DNA of 64,000 nucleotides, from contig NZ_CP040889.1 in NCBI RefSeq assembly GCF_006171285.1, forward strand, positions 3,162,001 to 3,226,000, read 5' to 3'. The position numbers and the translations under genes were made by a program. The notes below the pieces were generated by a model. That model worked only from the letters and a program-made list of their open reading frames with translations. It did no database searches and was not told the DNA's origin. Every line of letters begins with the position of its first letter. Within the stretch, counting starts at the first letter, position 1. Positions 1 through 11,333 of the stretch are shown here, piece after piece. Origin of the DNA: Leclercia adecarboxylata (GTDB lineage Bacteria; Pseudomonadota; Gammaproteobacteria; Enterobacterales; Enterobacteriaceae).

Positions 1-361
1 GTCCATTTACGACACCATGCAGTTCATCAAGCCTGATGTGAGCACCATTTGTATGGGCCAGGCAGCATCAATGGGCGCATTCCTGCTGACTGCAGGGGCG
101 AAGGGCAAGCGTTTCTGCCTGCCGAACTCGCGCGTAATGATTCACCAGCCGCTGGGCGGGTACCAGGGCCAGGCCACAGATATTGAAATTCATGCCCGTG
201 AAATTCTGAAAGTAAAAGGGCGCATGAATGAACTTATGGCTCACCACACGGGTCAATCACTTGAGCAGATCGAGCGCGATACCGAGCGCGATCGCTTCCT
301 GTCCGCACCAGAGGCAGTTGAGTACGGCTTAGTCGACTCCATTTTGACCCATCGTAATTGA
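1..361 (+). CDS. clpP: ClpP protease subunit, C-terminal part (5' end outside window)
   Basis: Serine peptidase subunit that forms the 14-mer chamber of ClpXP and ClpAP, degrading unfolded and tagged cytosolic proteins. The frame is open from base 2, so the gene is cut by the window edge and not broken. The visible part holds the catalytic serine in GQAASMGAF and the catalytic histidine in VMIHQPLGG, and ends in the usual SILTHRN tail. The upstream oligomer-forming part and the promoter are missing from view. It is followed after a 127-nt gap by clpX, its ATPase partner, the normal enterobacterial order. Confidence 0.98.
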
Positions 362-488
362 TGCCCACGACGCGGGTGTGCCGCTATACTATGGTAGGGC
401 GGCACTTTGCTTACGAGCAGCTTGCGTCTGAGAATGGCATTTGCGTCGTCATGTGCGGCACAAAGAACTTAAAAAGAGGTTTTGACTC

Positions 489-1763
489 ATGACAGATAAA
501 CGCAAAGATGGATCGGGCAAACTGCTTTATTGCTCTTTTTGCGGCAAAAGCCAGCATGAAGTGCGCAAACTGATTGCCGGGCCATCCGTGTATATCTGCG
601 ACGAATGTGTCGACTTATGTAACGACATCATCCGCGAAGAGATTAAAGAAGTTGCACCGCACCGCGAGCGCAGCGCGTTACCGACCCCGCACGAGATCCG
701 TCATCACCTTGACGACTACGTCATCGGTCAGGAACAGGCGAAGAAAGTGCTGGCAGTGGCGGTGTACAATCACTACAAACGTCTGCGTAACGGGGATAAC
801 AGCAACGGCGTTGAGCTGGGCAAAAGTAACATTTTGCTGATCGGCCCAACCGGTTCCGGTAAAACCCTGCTGGCAGAAACGCTGGCACGCCTGCTGGATG
901 TTCCTTTCACCATGGCTGATGCCACCACCCTGACCGAAGCCGGTTACGTGGGTGAAGATGTGGAAAACATCATCCAGAAACTGCTGCAGAAGTGTGATTA
1001 CGATGTGCAGAAAGCACAGCGCGGTATCGTGTATATCGATGAGATCGACAAAATCTCACGTAAATCCGATAACCCGTCGATCACCCGTGACGTTTCCGGT
1101 GAAGGTGTGCAGCAGGCATTGCTGAAGCTGATCGAAGGGACGGTTGCCGCTGTTCCACCACAGGGTGGTCGTAAGCATCCTCAGCAGGAGTTCCTGCAGG
1201 TTGATACCTCCAAAATCCTGTTTATCTGTGGCGGCGCGTTTGCCGGTCTGGATAAAGTCATCGCTAACCGTGTTGAAACCGGCTCGGGTATTGGCTTTGG
1301 CGCTACGGTGAAAGCTAAGTCTGAAAAAGCGAAAGAAGGTGAGCTGCTGATGCAGGTTGAGCCAGAAGATCTGATCAAGTTTGGTCTGATCCCTGAGTTC
1401 ATTGGTCGTCTGCCGGTTGTGGCCACGCTGACTGAACTGAGCGAAGATGCGCTGATTCAGATCCTGAAAGAGCCGAAAAACGCCCTGACCAAACAGTACC
1501 AGGCGTTGTTCAATCTGGAAGGCGTTGAGCTGGAATTCCGTGATGAAGCGCTGGATGCGATTGCCAAGAAAGCAATGGCACGTAAAACCGGTGCGCGTGG
1601 CCTGCGTTCTATCGTTGAAGCAGCCCTGCTCGATACCATGTACGACCTTCCTTCAATGGAAGAGGTCGAAAAAGTGGTTATCGATGAGTCCGTCATTGCT
1701 GGCCAAACCAAGCCGCTGCTGATTTACAGCACGCCGGAAGCGCAGCAGGCATCTGGCGAATAA
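489..1763 (+). CDS. clpX: ClpX, ATP-dependent unfoldase of the ClpXP protease
   Basis: AAA+ unfoldase, 424 aa, the normal length, that recognises tagged substrates (ssrA and others) and threads them into ClpP. The N-terminal zinc-binding domain has four cysteines (C15, C18 and the CDEC pair near residues 37-40). Walker A is GPTGSGKT near residue 120 and Walker B is IVYIDEID. The IGF loop that docks onto ClpP is present in GSGIGFGAT. The start ATG follows an AAAAGAGG ribosome site. A strong terminator follows, so lon is a separate unit. Confidence 0.99.
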   Translation: MTDKRKDGSGKLLYCSFCGKSQHEVRKLIAGPSVYICDECVDLCNDIIREEIKEVAPHRERSALPTPHEIRHHLDDYVIGQEQAKKVLAVAVYNHYKRLRNGDNSNGVELGKSNILLIGPTGSGKTLLAETLARLLDVPFTMADATTLTEAGYVGEDVENIIQKLLQKCDYDVQKAQRGIVYIDEIDKISRKSDNPSITRDVSGEGVQQALLKLIEGTVAAVPPQGGRKHPQQEFLQVDTSKILFICGGAFAGLDKVIANRVETGSGIGFGATVKAKSEKAKEGELLMQVEPEDLIKFGLIPEFIGRLPVVATLTELSEDALIQILKEPKNALTKQYQALFNLEGVELEFRDEALDAIAKKAMARKTGARGLRSIVEAALLDTMYDLPSMEEVEKVVIDESVIAGQTKPLLIYSTPEAQQASGE

Positions 1764-1791
1764 TTCATCAGATCATACAAGCAGTTAATCA

Positions 1792-1818
1792 AAAAGGGGG
1801 GATTTAATCCCCCCTTTT
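1792..1818 (+). terminator. Rho-independent terminator after clpX
   Basis: A perfect inverted repeat, AAAAGGGGGGATT paired with AATCCCCCCTTTT, is followed by a T-rich stretch. It closes the clpPX unit ahead of the lon promoter. Confidence 0.92.
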
Positions 1819-1837
1819 ATTTTTCCGTAAACATGGC

Positions 1838-1866
1838 GTTGAATGTGTGGGAAACATCCCCATATA
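1838..1866 (+). promoter_or_regulatory. Sigma-32 heat-shock promoter of lon
   Basis: TTGAAT at 1839-1844 and CCCCATATA at 1858-1866 are separated by 13 nt. This matches the sigma-32 pattern CTTGAA-N13/15-CCCCATnT and lies about 80 nt before the lon ATG. The heat-shock promoter of E. coli lon has the same layout. Confidence 0.85.
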
Positions 1867-1947
1867 CTGGATTACATGTTAATGGTTATGTGAAGCACAG
1901 TCTCATGACCAGCTTACCTGGCGGACACTAAACTAAGAGAGAGCTCT

Positions 1948-4302
1948 ATGAATCCTGAGCGTTCTGAACGCATTGAAATCCCCGTATTGCCGTTGCGCGA
2001 TGTGGTGGTTTATCCGCACATGGTCATACCCTTATTTGTAGGGCGGGAAAAATCTATCCGTTGCCTTGAAGCCGCCATGGATCATGATAAAAAAATCATG
2101 CTGGTTGCGCAGAAAGAAGCATCAACGGATGAGCCGGGTGTAAACGATCTTTTCACCGTCGGGACCGTGGCCTCTATTTTACAAATGCTGAAGCTGCCTG
2201 ACGGCACCGTGAAGGTGCTGGTTGAGGGGCTGCAGCGTGCGCGTATTACCACGCTGTCGGATGATGGCGAACACTTTGCAGCAAAAGCGGAATACCTCGA
2301 CTCGCCTCAGCTTGATGAGCGTGAGCAGGAGGTGCTGGTACGCACCGCGATCAGTCAGTTTGAAGGCTACATCAAGCTGAACAAAAAAATCCCACCAGAA
2401 GTGCTGACGTCGCTGAACAGCATCGACGATCCTGCGCGTCTGGCAGACACTATCGCAGCGCACATGCCGCTGAAGCTGGCTGACAAACAGTCCGTGCTGG
2501 AGATGTCCGACGTTAACGAGCGTCTGGAATATCTGATGGCGATGATGGAGTCTGAAATCGATCTGCTACAGGTTGAGAAACGCATTCGCAACCGCGTTAA
2601 AAAGCAGATGGAAAAATCTCAGCGCGAGTACTATCTGAACGAGCAGATGAAGGCCATTCAGAAAGAGCTCGGCGAGATGGACGACGCGCCGGACGAAAAC
2701 GAAGCGCTGAAGCGTAAGATCGACGCGGCAAAAATGCCGAAAGAGGCGAAAGAGAAAGCGGAAGCCGAGCTGCAGAAGCTGAAAATGATGTCTCCGATGT
2801 CGGCTGAAGCGACCGTCGTGCGCGGCTATATCGAGTGGATGGTGCAGGTTCCGTGGAACGCCCGCAGCAAGGTCAAAAAAGATCTGCGTCAGGCTCAGGA
2901 GATCCTGGATACCGACCACTACGGTCTGGAACGTGTGAAAGACCGCATCCTTGAGTATCTCGCGGTTCAGAGCCGTGTTAATAAGCTCAAGGGCCCAATT
3001 CTGTGCCTGGTAGGGCCGCCGGGGGTGGGTAAAACCTCTCTGGGACAGTCCATTGCTAAAGCCACCGGACGTAAATACATCCGTATGGCGCTGGGCGGCG
3101 TGCGTGACGAAGCGGAAATTCGCGGTCACCGTCGGACCTACATCGGTTCCATGCCGGGCAAACTGATCCAGAAAATGGCGAAAGTGGGCGTTAAAAACCC
3201 GCTGTTCCTGCTGGATGAGATCGACAAAATGTCGTCCGATATGCGCGGCGATCCGGCTTCTGCCCTGCTTGAAGTGCTGGATCCAGAGCAGAACGTGGCG
3301 TTCAGCGATCACTACCTGGAAGTGGACTACGATCTGAGCGATGTGATGTTCGTGGCGACCTCTAACTCCATGAACATCCCGGCACCGCTGCTGGATCGTA
3401 TGGAAGTGATCCGTCTTTCTGGCTATACCGAAGACGAAAAACTGAACATCGCCCGTCGTCACCTGCTGTCGAAGCAGATTGAACGTAACGCACTGAAAGA
3501 GAGCGAACTGACCGTCGATGACAGCGCGATTATCGGCATCATTCGTTACTACACCCGTGAAGCGGGCGTGCGTAGCCTGGAGCGTGAAATCTCCAAGCTG
3601 TGTCGTAAAGCGGTGAAACAGCTGCTGCTCGACAAGACGTTGAAGCATATTGTGATCAATGGCGACAACCTGCACGAGTACCTCGGTGTTCAGCGCTACG
3701 ACTATGGTCGTGCGGACAGCGAAAACCGCGTAGGCCAGGTGACCGGTCTGGCGTGGACGGAAGTGGGCGGCGATCTGCTGACCATTGAAACCGCCTGCGT
3801 ACCGGGTAAAGGCAAGCTGACCTACACCGGCTCGCTGGGTGAGGTGATGCAGGAGTCCATTCAGGCTGCGCTGACCGTGGTGCGCGCGCGTGCGGAAAAA
3901 CTGGGTATTAATCCGGACTTTTACGAAAAACGCGACATTCACGTTCACGTGCCAGAAGGGGCGACGCCGAAAGATGGCCCAAGCGCGGGTATTGCGATGT
4001 GTACCGCCCTGGTGTCTTGCCTGACCGGTAACCCGGTGCGTGCCGATGTAGCCATGACCGGTGAAATCACCCTGCGTGGTCAGGTATTGCCGATTGGCGG
4101 CTTGAAAGAAAAACTGCTGGCAGCCCACCGCGGTGGCATTAAAACGGTCCTCATCCCGCATGAGAACAAGCGCGATCTGGAAGAGATTCCGGACAACGTT
4201 ATCGCCGATCTGGAGATCCATCCGGTGAAACGTATTGAGGAAGTTCTGACACTTGCACTGCAGAATGAGCCTTCAGGAATGCAGGTTGTGACCGCAAAAT
4301 AG
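1948..4302 (+). CDS. lon: Lon ATP-dependent serine protease
   Basis: Cytosolic AAA+ protease, 784 aa, full length. It removes misfolded proteins and short-lived regulators such as SulA and RcsA in relatives. Domains in order: N-terminal substrate-binding domain (about 1-300, with a charged coiled coil around 200-280), AAA+ module with Walker [10 protein letters not shown] near 356 and Walker [10 protein letters not shown], then the LonC protease domain with catalytic serine in the DGPSAG motif near 679 and the paired lysine in [10 protein letters not shown] near 722. A GAGAG-type ribosome site precedes the ATG. Monocistronic between two terminators. Confidence 0.99.
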   Translation: MNPERSERIEIPVLPLRDVVVYPHMVIPLFVGREKSIRCLEAAMDHDKKIMLVAQKEASTDEPGVNDLFTVGTVASILQMLKLPDGTVKVLVEGLQRARITTLSDDGEHFAAKAEYLDSPQLDEREQEVLVRTAISQFEGYIKLNKKIPPEVLTSLNSIDDPARLADTIAAHMPLKLADKQSVLEMSDVNERLEYLMAMMESEIDLLQVEKRIRNRVKKQMEKSQREYYLNEQMKAIQKELGEMDDAPDENEALKRKIDAAKMPKEAKEKAEAELQKLKMMSPMSAEATVVRGYIEWMVQVPWNARSKVKKDLRQAQEILDTDHYGLERVKDRILEYLAVQSRVNKLKGPILCLVGPPGVGKTSLGQSIAKATGRKYIRMALGGVRDEAEIRGHRRTYIGSMPGKLIQKMAKVGVKNPLFLLDEIDKMSSDMRGDPASALLEVLDPEQNVAFSDHYLEVDYDLSDVMFVATSNSMNIPAPLLDRMEVIRLSGYTEDEKLNIARRHLLSKQIERNALKESELTVDDSAIIGIIRYYTREAGVRSLEREISKLCRKAVKQLLLDKTLKHIVINGDNLHEYLGVQRYDYGRADSENRVGQVTGLAWTEVGGDLLTIETACVPGKGKLTYTGSLGEVMQESIQAALTVVRARAEKLGINPDFYEKRDIHVHVPEGATPKDGPSAGIAMCTALVSCLTGNPVRADVAMTGEITLRGQVLPIGGLKEKLLAAHRGGIKTVLIPHENKRDLEEIPDNVIADLEIHPVKRIEEVLTLALQNEPSGMQVVTAK

Positions 4303-4332
4303 TGACCTCGCGCAAAGAGCGTCAATAAAAAC

Positions 4333-4371
4333 AAGGCTGGTGAGCTATTTCGGGCTTGCCAGCCTTTTTTT
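4333..4371 (+). terminator. Rho-independent terminator after lon
   Basis: AAGGCTGG pairs with CCAGCCTT across a loop of about 18 nt, followed by a run of seven T. Confidence 0.85.
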
Positions 4372-4512
4372 GTATAGCTAATTTAGATTGCTGATTGGGC
4401 CAGCCATCAACAACGGGTGTTGTAAGGTCATGGCAGGCCTGATATAACTGCTGCGCGGTCGCGTTGTGAAGGATTCAGACGCGATATAAATTATAAAGAG
4501 AGGAAGAGAAGA

Positions 4513-4785
4513 GTGAATAAATCTCAACTGATTGACAAAATTGCTGCGGGTGCTGATATCTCCAAAGCTGCGGCTGGACGTGCGTTAGATGCTTTGATTG
4601 CTTCTGTTACCGAATCTCTGCAGGCTGGGGACGACGTAGCGCTGGTAGGTTTTGGTACTTTTGCTGTTAAAGAGCGTGCTGCCCGTACTGGCCGCAACCC
4701 TCAGACCGGTAAAGAGATCACCATCGCTGCTGCTAAAGTTCCGGGCTTCCGTGCCGGCAAAGCGCTGAAAGACGCGGTAAACTGA
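4513..4785 (+). CDS. hupB: HU-beta, histone-like DNA-binding protein
   Basis: Nucleoid protein of 90 aa. It bends and compacts DNA as an HU-alpha/HU-beta dimer and assists replication, recombination and regulation. The beta-arm signature [12 protein letters not shown] and the N-terminal dimer helices are intact. The start codon is GTG at 4513, preceded by AGAGAGGAAGAGAAGA; this start gives the MNKSQL N-terminus usual for the family. It sits between lon and ppiD as in E. coli, with its own upstream region of 140 nt and its own terminator. Confidence 0.98.
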   Translation: MNKSQLIDKIAAGADISKAAAGRALDALIASVTESLQAGDDVALVGFGTFAVKERAARTGRNPQTGKEITIAAAKVPGFRAGKALKDAVN

Positions 4786-4818
4786 TCGCTTTCTTACTTC
4801 AGGGAAGTTGAAAAGTAC

Positions 4819-4848
4819 AAGGGCGCATCATTTGATGTGCCTTTTTTG
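4819..4848 (+). terminator. Rho-independent terminator after hupB
   Basis: GGCGCATCA pairs with TGATGTGCC, followed by a run of T. Confidence 0.85.
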
Positions 4849-4996
4849 TTTGTCCAGACCTGATTTATGTGAGTTTATGCGAGTTGTGGGCTGACAATAG
4901 CCCCGGTTTCTTGTCACAATACGCCTTTACGCGCTGCGGTCAGGATTCCCGCCAGCGTCAGGTCACCAGTCACCTACAGCGGAGTGTGGTTACACC

Positions 4997-6868
4997 ATGA
5001 TGGACAGCTTACGCACGGCTGCTAACAGTCTCGTGCTCAAGATTATTTTCGGTATCATTATCGTGTCGTTCATTTTGACCGGCGTGAGCGGATACCTGAT
5101 TGGCGGTAGTGCAAACTACGCCGCAAAAGTGAACGACCAGGAAATCAGCCGTGGGCAGTTTGAGAATGCATTTGCCGGTGAACGCAACCGCATGCAGCAA
5201 CAGCTGGGCGACCAGTTCTCTGAACTGGCGGCGAATGAAGGGTACATGAAAAACCTGCGTCAGCAGACGCTGAACCGTCTTATCGACGAGGCGCTGCTGG
5301 ATCAGTATGCCCGGGAACTCGGTCTGAGCATCAGCGATGACCAGGTTAAGAAAGCAATTTTCGTCACCCCTGCTTTCCAGAATAACGGCAAATTCGATAA
5401 CTCCCGTTATACCGCCATCGTTAATCAGATGGGGATGACGCCGGATCAATACGCTCAGGCGCTGCGCAATCAGCTCACCACTCAGCAGCTTATCAACGCT
5501 GTCGTGGGCACCGACTTCATGCTCAAAGGCGAAGCGGATGAACTGGCGACGCTGGTTTCTCAGCAGCGCGTCGTGCGCGAAGCCACTTTCGACGTCAATG
5601 CTCTGGCTGCTAAACAGCAGGCGAGCGATGAAGAGGTGAAAAGCTACTATGAGCAGAACAAAAACAACTTCACCGCACCGGAGCAGTTCCGCGTGAGCTA
5701 CATCAAGCTGGATGCGGCTGCGATGCAGGAAAACGCCACCGATGCCGAGATCCAGTCTTACTACGATCAGCATCAGGATCAGTTCACTCAGCCACAGCGT
5801 AATCGTTACAGCGTGATTCAGACCAAAACCGAAGCCGACGCTAAAGCGGCGCTGGATGAGCTGAACAAAGGCACCGATTTCGCGACGGTCGCAAAAGAGA
5901 AATCCACGGATATCATCTCTGCGAAAAACGGCGGTGATATGGGCTGGCTGGAAGACGCGACCACCCCGGACGAGCTGAAAAATGCCGGCCTGAAAGAGAA
6001 AGGCCAGCTTTCTGGCGTCATCAAATCCTCCGTTGGCTTCCTGGTTGCGCGTCTGGATGATGTTACCCCTGCGACCACCAAACCGCTGGCGGATGTCCAC
6101 GATGAGATCGCCGCGAAAGTGAAGCAGGAGAAAGCGCTGGATGGCTTCTATGCCTTACAGCAGAAAGTGAGCGACGCGGCCAGCAATGACAACGAATCGC
6201 TGGCGGGCGCAGAGCAGGCTGCAGGCGCGAAAGCGGTGACCACCGGTTGGTTTGGTCATGACAACCTGCCGGAAGAGCTGAACTTCAAGCCGGTAGCAGA
6301 TGCCATCTTCAATGGCGGTCTGGTAGGCGAAAATGGCACCCCGGGCAGCAACTCCGACATCATCTCTGTTGACGGCGATCGCGCTTTCGTACTGCGCGTG
6401 AGCGAGCATAAGCCAGAAGCGATCAAGCCGCTGGACGAGGTGAAGGATCAGATTACGGCGCTGGTGAAACACAACAAAGCCGTGCAGCAGGCGAAGCTGG
6501 ATGCTGAAAAGCTGCTGGCTGACCTGAAAGCCGGTAAAGGTGATGAGGCGCTTAAAGCGGCTGGCCTGAGCTTTGGTGAGGCGAAAACCCTGAGCCGTAC
6601 CGGTCAGGATCCGATTAGCCAGGCGGCATTCGGCCTGAGCCAGCCGGCGAAAGACAAGCCGAGCTTCGGTATCGCCAACGATATGCAGGGCAACGTGGTC
6701 ATTCTGGCGCTGGACGAAGTGAAAGCGGGCACCATGCCGGAAGCACAGAAGAAAGCGATGGTTCAGGGTATTACCCAGAACAATGCGCAAATTGCTTTCG
6801 AGGCGCTGATGAGCAACCTGCGTAAAGAAGCCAAAATTAAGCTGGGCGATATCATGACTCAGCAGTAA
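4997..6868 (+). CDS. ppiD: PpiD, membrane-anchored periplasmic chaperone (parvulin fold)
   Basis: Inner-membrane protein of 623 aa that works at the SecYEG exit with YfgM, helping newly translocated outer-membrane and periplasmic proteins fold. One N-terminal transmembrane helix (about 16-36, hydrophobic, after a short cytoplasmic start with basic residues) is followed by a SurA-like chaperone region and a parvulin-type domain around 225-360. In E. coli the parvulin domain has little or no isomerase activity, so the main role is chaperoning. Full length, with a terminator shortly after. A Cpx or sigma-32 promoter was not assigned. Confidence 0.97.
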   Translation: MMDSLRTAANSLVLKIIFGIIIVSFILTGVSGYLIGGSANYAAKVNDQEISRGQFENAFAGERNRMQQQLGDQFSELAANEGYMKNLRQQTLNRLIDEALLDQYARELGLSISDDQVKKAIFVTPAFQNNGKFDNSRYTAIVNQMGMTPDQYAQALRNQLTTQQLINAVVGTDFMLKGEADELATLVSQQRVVREATFDVNALAAKQQASDEEVKSYYEQNKNNFTAPEQFRVSYIKLDAAAMQENATDAEIQSYYDQHQDQFTQPQRNRYSVIQTKTEADAKAALDELNKGTDFATVAKEKSTDIISAKNGGDMGWLEDATTPDELKNAGLKEKGQLSGVIKSSVGFLVARLDDVTPATTKPLADVHDEIAAKVKQEKALDGFYALQQKVSDAASNDNESLAGAEQAAGAKAVTTGWFGHDNLPEELNFKPVADAIFNGGLVGENGTPGSNSDIISVDGDRAFVLRVSEHKPEAIKPLDEVKDQITALVKHNKAVQQAKLDAEKLLADLKAGKGDEALKAAGLSFGEAKTLSRTGQDPISQAAFGLSQPAKDKPSFGIANDMQGNVVILALDEVKAGTMPEAQKKAMVQGITQNNAQIAFEALMSNLRKEAKIKLGDIMTQQ

Positions 6869-6910
6869 TTACGGCGCTGCTCGCAAGTTTAAGCAACGTA
6901 CTGCAATACC

Positions 6911-6934
6911 AAAAGGCCGCTTTCGCGGCCTTTT
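6911..6934 (+). terminator. Rho-independent terminator after ppiD
   Basis: AAAAGGCCGC-TTTC-GCGGCCTTTT forms a 10-bp perfect stem with a 4-nt loop. Confidence 0.92.
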
Positions 6935-6980
6935 CCATTTCTGCAATCTGCTGTTTGTTCCTGAAATGCGGTCCGACTAA

Positions 6981-7385
<405 letters not shown>

Positions 7386-7419
7386 TAACTTGCACAGTGG
7401 CAAAAATTTGCCAGGATAA

Positions 7420-7444
7420 AGAGGTCATACCAGTTATGACCTCT
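7420..7444. promoter_or_regulatory. Probable FadR operator in the fadM promoter
   Basis: A perfect 10-bp inverted repeat, AGAGGTCATA-ccagt-TATGACCTCT. On the minus strand it contains AACTGGTATGACC, close to the FadR half-operator pattern AACTGGTnnGACC. A TATAAT box at 7451-7456 puts the site over the -35 region of fadM. FadR repression of fadM is known in E. coli; the assignment here rests on the sequence match. Confidence 0.65.
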
Positions 7445-7481
7445 GAATCTTATAATTAACTACCCTGAAGGCTATTGCGCT

Positions 7482-7880
7482 ATGCAGACCCAAATCAAAG
7501 TACGCGGCTACCATCTTGATGTTTACCAGCACGTGAATAACGCCCGCTACCTGGAGTTCCTCGAAGAGGCGCGCTGGGACGGCCTGGAAAACAGCGACAG
7601 TTTCCAGTGGATGACCGCACACCGCATCGCTTTTGTGGTGGCGAACATCAATATCAACTATCGCCGTCCCGCAGTGCTCAGCGATTTACTGACCGTGACC
7701 AGCCAGTTGCAGCAACTCAATGGTAAAAGTGGCGTGCTGAGTCAGGTGATAACCCTGGAGCCGGAAGGGCAGGTGGTGGCAGATGCGTTAATTACCTTTG
7801 TCTGCATCGATCTGAAAACGCAGAAAGCGTTGCCGCTGGAAGGGGAATTACGTGAGAAACTGGAACTATTAATCAAATAA
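7482..7880 (+). CDS. fadM: FadM, thioesterase III (hotdog fold)
   Basis: Long-chain acyl-CoA thioesterase of 132 aa that supports beta-oxidation by removing dead-end acyl-CoA intermediates. Single hotdog domain of the 4-hydroxybenzoyl-CoA thioesterase type. The N-terminal motif HLDVYQHVNNARYLEFLEEA carries the catalytic aspartate and conserved Asn/Glu residues. Near-identical over its whole length to what I recall of E. coli FadM (YbaW). Convergent with queC; a palindromic unit separates the two genes. Confidence 0.95.
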   Translation: MQTQIKVRGYHLDVYQHVNNARYLEFLEEARWDGLENSDSFQWMTAHRIAFVVANININYRRPAVLSDLLTVTSQLQQLNGKSGVLSQVITLEPEGQVVADALITFVCIDLKTQKALPLEGELREKLELLIK

Positions 7881-7893
7881 CCTGCCGTGTGAC

Positions 7894-7922
7894 GCCGGGC
7901 GAAGCAACGCTTTCACCCGGCA
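7894..7922. repeat. REP-like palindrome / shared terminator between fadM and queC
   Basis: GCCGGGCGAAGC and GCTTTCACCCGGC form an imperfect inverted repeat in the gap between two convergent genes. Its sequence and position fit a REP-type element that may stop transcription from both sides. Confidence 0.6.
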
Positions 7923-7934
7923 GACTGGCGCAGA

Positions 7935-8630
7935 TTATTTCAGGCCGGTTTTCTTTTTCAGGGCCGCCATCACCCCGGCTTTATCCGCCAGATAGTGATT
8001 CAGGCCGTTGGCGCGCAGGTTACACGCCGCGCACTGTCCACAGCCATCGCCTTTGATACCGTTATAGCAGGTCAGGGTTTCGGTACGCACCAGATCCAGC
8101 TTGCCCCAGTAGTCGGCCAGGGCCCAGGTTTCGGCTTTATCCAGCCACATCAGCGGCGTTTCAAAGCGGATATCTTTGGCCATACCGAGGTTCACGGCGT
8201 GGTTGAGGGCTTTAACAAACTCATCGCGACAGTCCGGATAGCCCGAGAAGTCGGTTTCACACACGCCGGTGATCACCGCTTCGGCTTTCACCTGGTACGC
8301 GTAGATTGCCGTCAGGGTCAGGAACAGGATGTTACGCCCCGGCACGAAGGTATTGGGAATACCCGCTGCGTCCGGCTCATAGTCGGGTACCGGGATGCTG
8401 TCGCGGGTAAGACTGCTCACCGCCAGTTCGTTAAGCAGGGTAACATCCAGCACCTTATGCGCCCGCGCGCCGAGCTTAACGGCCAGTTTCTGCGCCACCT
8501 CGATCTCTTCGCTATGGCGCTGGCCATAGTCAAAGGTGACACAATGGACTTCATCATATTGCTGCAGAGCCTGCACCAGACAGGTGGTGGAATCCTGGCC
8601 TCCACTGAACACGACAACAGCACGTTTCAT
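7935..8630 (-). CDS. queC: QueC, 7-cyano-7-deazaguanine synthase
   Basis: ATP-dependent enzyme of queuosine biosynthesis that turns 7-carboxy-7-deazaguanine into preQ0 with ammonia. 231 aa when started at the ATG at 8630 ([11 protein letters not shown]), the family start; a longer frame exists upstream. The PP-loop SGGQDS binds ATP, and a zinc site is formed by the cysteines in [16 protein letters not shown] near the C-terminus. Single gene between fadM (convergent) and ybaE (upstream, same strand). No preQ1 riboswitch was recognised in the short leader. Confidence 0.97.
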   Translation of the reverse strand: MKRAVVVFSGGQDSTTCLVQALQQYDEVHCVTFDYGQRHSEEIEVAQKLAVKLGARAHKVLDVTLLNELAVSSLTRDSIPVPDYEPDAAGIPNTFVPGRNILFLTLTAIYAYQVKAEAVITGVCETDFSGYPDCRDEFVKALNHAVNLGMAKDIRFETPLMWLDKAETWALADYWGKLDLVRTETLTCYNGIKGDGCGQCAACNLRANGLNHYLADKAGVMAALKKKTGLK

Positions 8631-8696
8631 AAGACTTCCCAACGTTGAAGATTAAAGACATATGGTAACGTCTGCCCGTGGTGGCGACCAGCTTCT

Positions 8697-10397
8697 TCAC
8701 GTTTTTGGTGCGGGTAGCCAGGCCTCGGTAAAATCAAACCAGCCGCGCGGATTCAGCCGGATACCGTTTACCCCCGGCGGGGCGCTGATCTGGTACTGAT
8801 AGTTGAACAGCGGGGTCAGCACGGCCTGCTCCATCAGGCGGGAGTAAACCTCCTTCAGCGCCAGATGGCGGGCAGAGGCGTCGGGCTGCGTCTGCACAGC
8901 ATCCAGGGTTGCCATCAGGTGCGCAAACTGCGGCGCGCTGAGCAACCAGGACCACAGCGTGTCGCAGCGCAACCACTGCTCAAGGGTGTACTCTGGCGCC
9001 TCGCCAATTAATCTGTCCCCCATCATGATATCGGCGTCCGCGAGCGCGGTGCAGCCATCCCAGGTTTTCGCGTCGTGAAAAATCACCCTGAGCTCGCACC
9101 CTTCCTGGGCCAGATAGCGTTTAAGCTGCTCCGCCATGGTATGCAGTTCCACCGGCAGGTGATAAAGCAGGGTTAGCGTCTTCGGCAGAACGGTTTCCTG
9201 TTCCCGGGTCCACTGGGGGATCGACCAGCCAGGCAGTAACTCCTGGGTCGGGGTGATGAGATTCTCGTCCAGCGGCAGGGTATGCAGAAGCGATGTGTGA
9301 TGAATAATATCAATCACCCTGCGGGCCTGCGCTTCGCTTAGCCGGTCACTCTGCTTCAGGGTGAGGTAGCAAAAACCGAGGCTAATACTGTTACTGACCA
9401 GCCGCAGGCTGGCAAGCTCCTCCGGCTCGCCAATAGCTATCTGCACCGGATGACGACAGCTGGTGCCTAAATCCTGGTCAAAAAGCTGGGGGGTGATCCA
9501 GAATTCGATCGCTTTCAGCAGCGGGTGGCCGAGATGATACTGCTCGTGGCTTTCCAGCCGGACAAGGTCGGGATCGAAGATCGCCAGGCGAAACGGTCCG
9601 CTGCCGATTAAAGGCTGTTCAGGATGGGCAAGATGGCTGCAATAGCTTGCCAGACGGTGCGCCAGCCAGTAGTCGGGGTGATGTAACACAATGGTCAGGC
9701 ACTGGGGATGCGTGACCTCTATCTGCTTCACGCTGTTAAACAGTTTGCGCAGGGCGGGAAGGGTCAGCAGCTTCGCCAGCTGGCTCTGGAGCTGGGCGGC
9801 CTCGATTTTATCCCCGTTATGCCAGTGCAGGGTTGAGCGGAGGTAGAAGTGCCAGCGTAATCCGTCAGATGCGATCTCCCAGTGATGCGCCAGATCGCCC
9901 GCAGGCTCGCTGCGGGTGTCGTTGAACCGCGTCAGACCGGAAAAGATCTGCCCTACGAGATGCTGTTCAGCGCGGCCCGGTAAAAAGCCCGGCCGGAGCG
10001 GATCGAGCGGGCGATAATACGGAATACGCAGCGTCGGGGTATCGTTCTGCCACTGTCCGCCCAAAAAAGGATGCAGCAGGGCACGCAGAGCCTGGGGGGC
10101 CAGCTGGGCCAGCGCGAGCGCGTTGTGCTGCTGTCCGCTCTTCAGCGCCTCTTCCATCATCGCGTTACGTAACGACTCCGGCGTGACGTGGAATCGCAGC
10201 TCGCCGCGTTTTCCGCGTCCGGATTGCGCGTGCCAGCTCAGCCACCCAGCCTCCTGCGCCTGTCGCAGCAGCGTGCGCACATGCCGTTCACTGCAAAAAC
10301 AGCGGCTGGCCAGTTCGGCCACGCTCACCTGCTGAGGCGCACCGGCAGAGGGTTGCCACAGGCGCTGGAACTGATTAAGTCGATTAAGCTGGCGCAT
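8697..10397 (-). CDS. ybaE: YbaE, SgrR-family protein (HTH plus solute-binding-like domain)
   Basis: Protein of 566 aa, the size of E. coli YbaE. The N-terminal 110 residues form an SgrR-type winged helix ([20 protein letters not shown] is the recognition region). The rest resembles a periplasmic oligopeptide-binding protein (SBP family 5) but has no signal peptide, so it should act in the cytosol as a sensor domain. SgrR itself responds to sugar-phosphate stress; the ligand and target of YbaE are not known to me. Divergent from cof with about 100 nt between starts. Confidence 0.9.
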   Translation of the reverse strand: MRQLNRLNQFQRLWQPSAGAPQQVSVAELASRCFCSERHVRTLLRQAQEAGWLSWHAQSGRGKRGELRFHVTPESLRNAMMEEALKSGQQHNALALAQLAPQALRALLHPFLGGQWQNDTPTLRIPYYRPLDPLRPGFLPGRAEQHLVGQIFSGLTRFNDTRSEPAGDLAHHWEIASDGLRWHFYLRSTLHWHNGDKIEAAQLQSQLAKLLTLPALRKLFNSVKQIEVTHPQCLTIVLHHPDYWLAHRLASYCSHLAHPEQPLIGSGPFRLAIFDPDLVRLESHEQYHLGHPLLKAIEFWITPQLFDQDLGTSCRHPVQIAIGEPEELASLRLVSNSISLGFCYLTLKQSDRLSEAQARRVIDIIHHTSLLHTLPLDENLITPTQELLPGWSIPQWTREQETVLPKTLTLLYHLPVELHTMAEQLKRYLAQEGCELRVIFHDAKTWDGCTALADADIMMGDRLIGEAPEYTLEQWLRCDTLWSWLLSAPQFAHLMATLDAVQTQPDASARHLALKEVYSRLMEQAVLTPLFNYQYQISAPPGVNGIRLNPRGWFDFTEAWLPAPKT

Positions 10398-10499
10398 CGT
10401 AAACCCGGAACAATAATTTCCATCTATTCAGTATTACTTCCGTATATAACAGGCAATACTGATGCACAAGTTAATCCCCTTCACATTTTCGGAGTTCCC

Positions 10500-11318
10500 A
10501 TGGCGCGGCTGGCTGCATTTGATATGGACGGCACCTTATTAATGCCGGATCACCGTTTAGGTGACAAAACGCTGAGCGTCCTTAAGCGTCTGCACGAACG
10601 TGACGTTACGCTCACCTTCGCCACGGGCCGACATGTGCTGGAGATGCGCCATTTAATGGGCGCTCTCTCCCTCGACGCCTTTTTGATTACCGGCAACGGA
10701 ACGCGTATTCACTCGGTGGAGGGTGATGTGCTTTATCGCCAGGATCTCGCCCCGGATGTGGCTGAACAAGTGCTGCACAGCACCTGGGATACCCAGGCCA
10801 GTATCCACGTTTTTAACGACACCGGGTGGCTGACAGGAAAAGAAATCCCGGCGATGCTCGAAGCGCACGTCTACAGCGGCTTTCAGTATCAGCTGACCGA
10901 TCTGCGCCGCATTCCGGCCCATGCGGTAACCAAAATCTGTTTCTGCAGCGATCATGACGATCTGTGCCGCCTGCGCATTCAGCTCAACGAGGCGCTGGGC
11001 AACCGCGCGCATCTCACCTTCTCGGCGATCGATTGCCTGGAGGTGCTGCCGGTCGGATGCAACAAAGGTTCCGCTCTGGCGGTACTGAGCGAGCATCTCG
11101 GGCTGAGCATGCAGGAGTGTATGGCGTTTGGCGATGCGATGAACGATCGCGAGATGCTGGGCAGCGTAGGGCGCGGCCTGATTATGGGCAATGCGATGCC
11201 GCAGCTGATCGCCGAGCTCTCGCATTTACCCGTTATTGGACACTGCCGCAACGAGGCCGTGTCCCATTTCTTAACCCATTGGCTGGATACACCCGATCTT
11301 CCTTATTCCCCCGAATAG
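10500..11318 (+). CDS. cof: Cof, HAD-superfamily phosphatase
   Basis: 272-aa phosphatase of the Cof/IIB branch of the HAD superfamily. The E. coli enzyme hydrolyses the thiamin intermediate HMP-PP and other small phosphates such as pyridoxal phosphate. Motif I is FDMDGTLL with the nucleophilic aspartate near residue 8; motif IV is [10 protein letters not shown] near 220. The frame is open further upstream, but that part overlaps ybaE on the other strand. The ATG at 10500 ([11 protein letters not shown]) follows a GGAG site and gives the family N-terminus. Confidence 0.96.
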   Translation: MARLAAFDMDGTLLMPDHRLGDKTLSVLKRLHERDVTLTFATGRHVLEMRHLMGALSLDAFLITGNGTRIHSVEGDVLYRQDLAPDVAEQVLHSTWDTQASIHVFNDTGWLTGKEIPAMLEAHVYSGFQYQLTDLRRIPAHAVTKICFCSDHDDLCRLRIQLNEALGNRAHLTFSAIDCLEVLPVGCNKGSALAVLSEHLGLSMQECMAFGDAMNDREMLGSVGRGLIMGNAMPQLIAELSHLPVIGHCRNEAVSHFLTHWLDTPDLPYSPE

Positions 11319-11333
11319 TGAGACCCTTCCAGC

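Noticed and set aside
2566..4221. 551-aa open frame on the minus strand opposite lon
   Set aside because: Shadow of lon codon bias; no domain, no ribosome site, and lon is certain on the plus strand. The same applies to long antisense frames opposite ppiD, mdlA, mdlB, lacZ, mscK, ybaL and ushA.
10188..10499. Upstream extension of the cof frame by about 100 codons
   Set aside because: It overlaps ybaE on the other strand and has no homology; the GGAG-preceded ATG at 10500 gives the family N-terminus.
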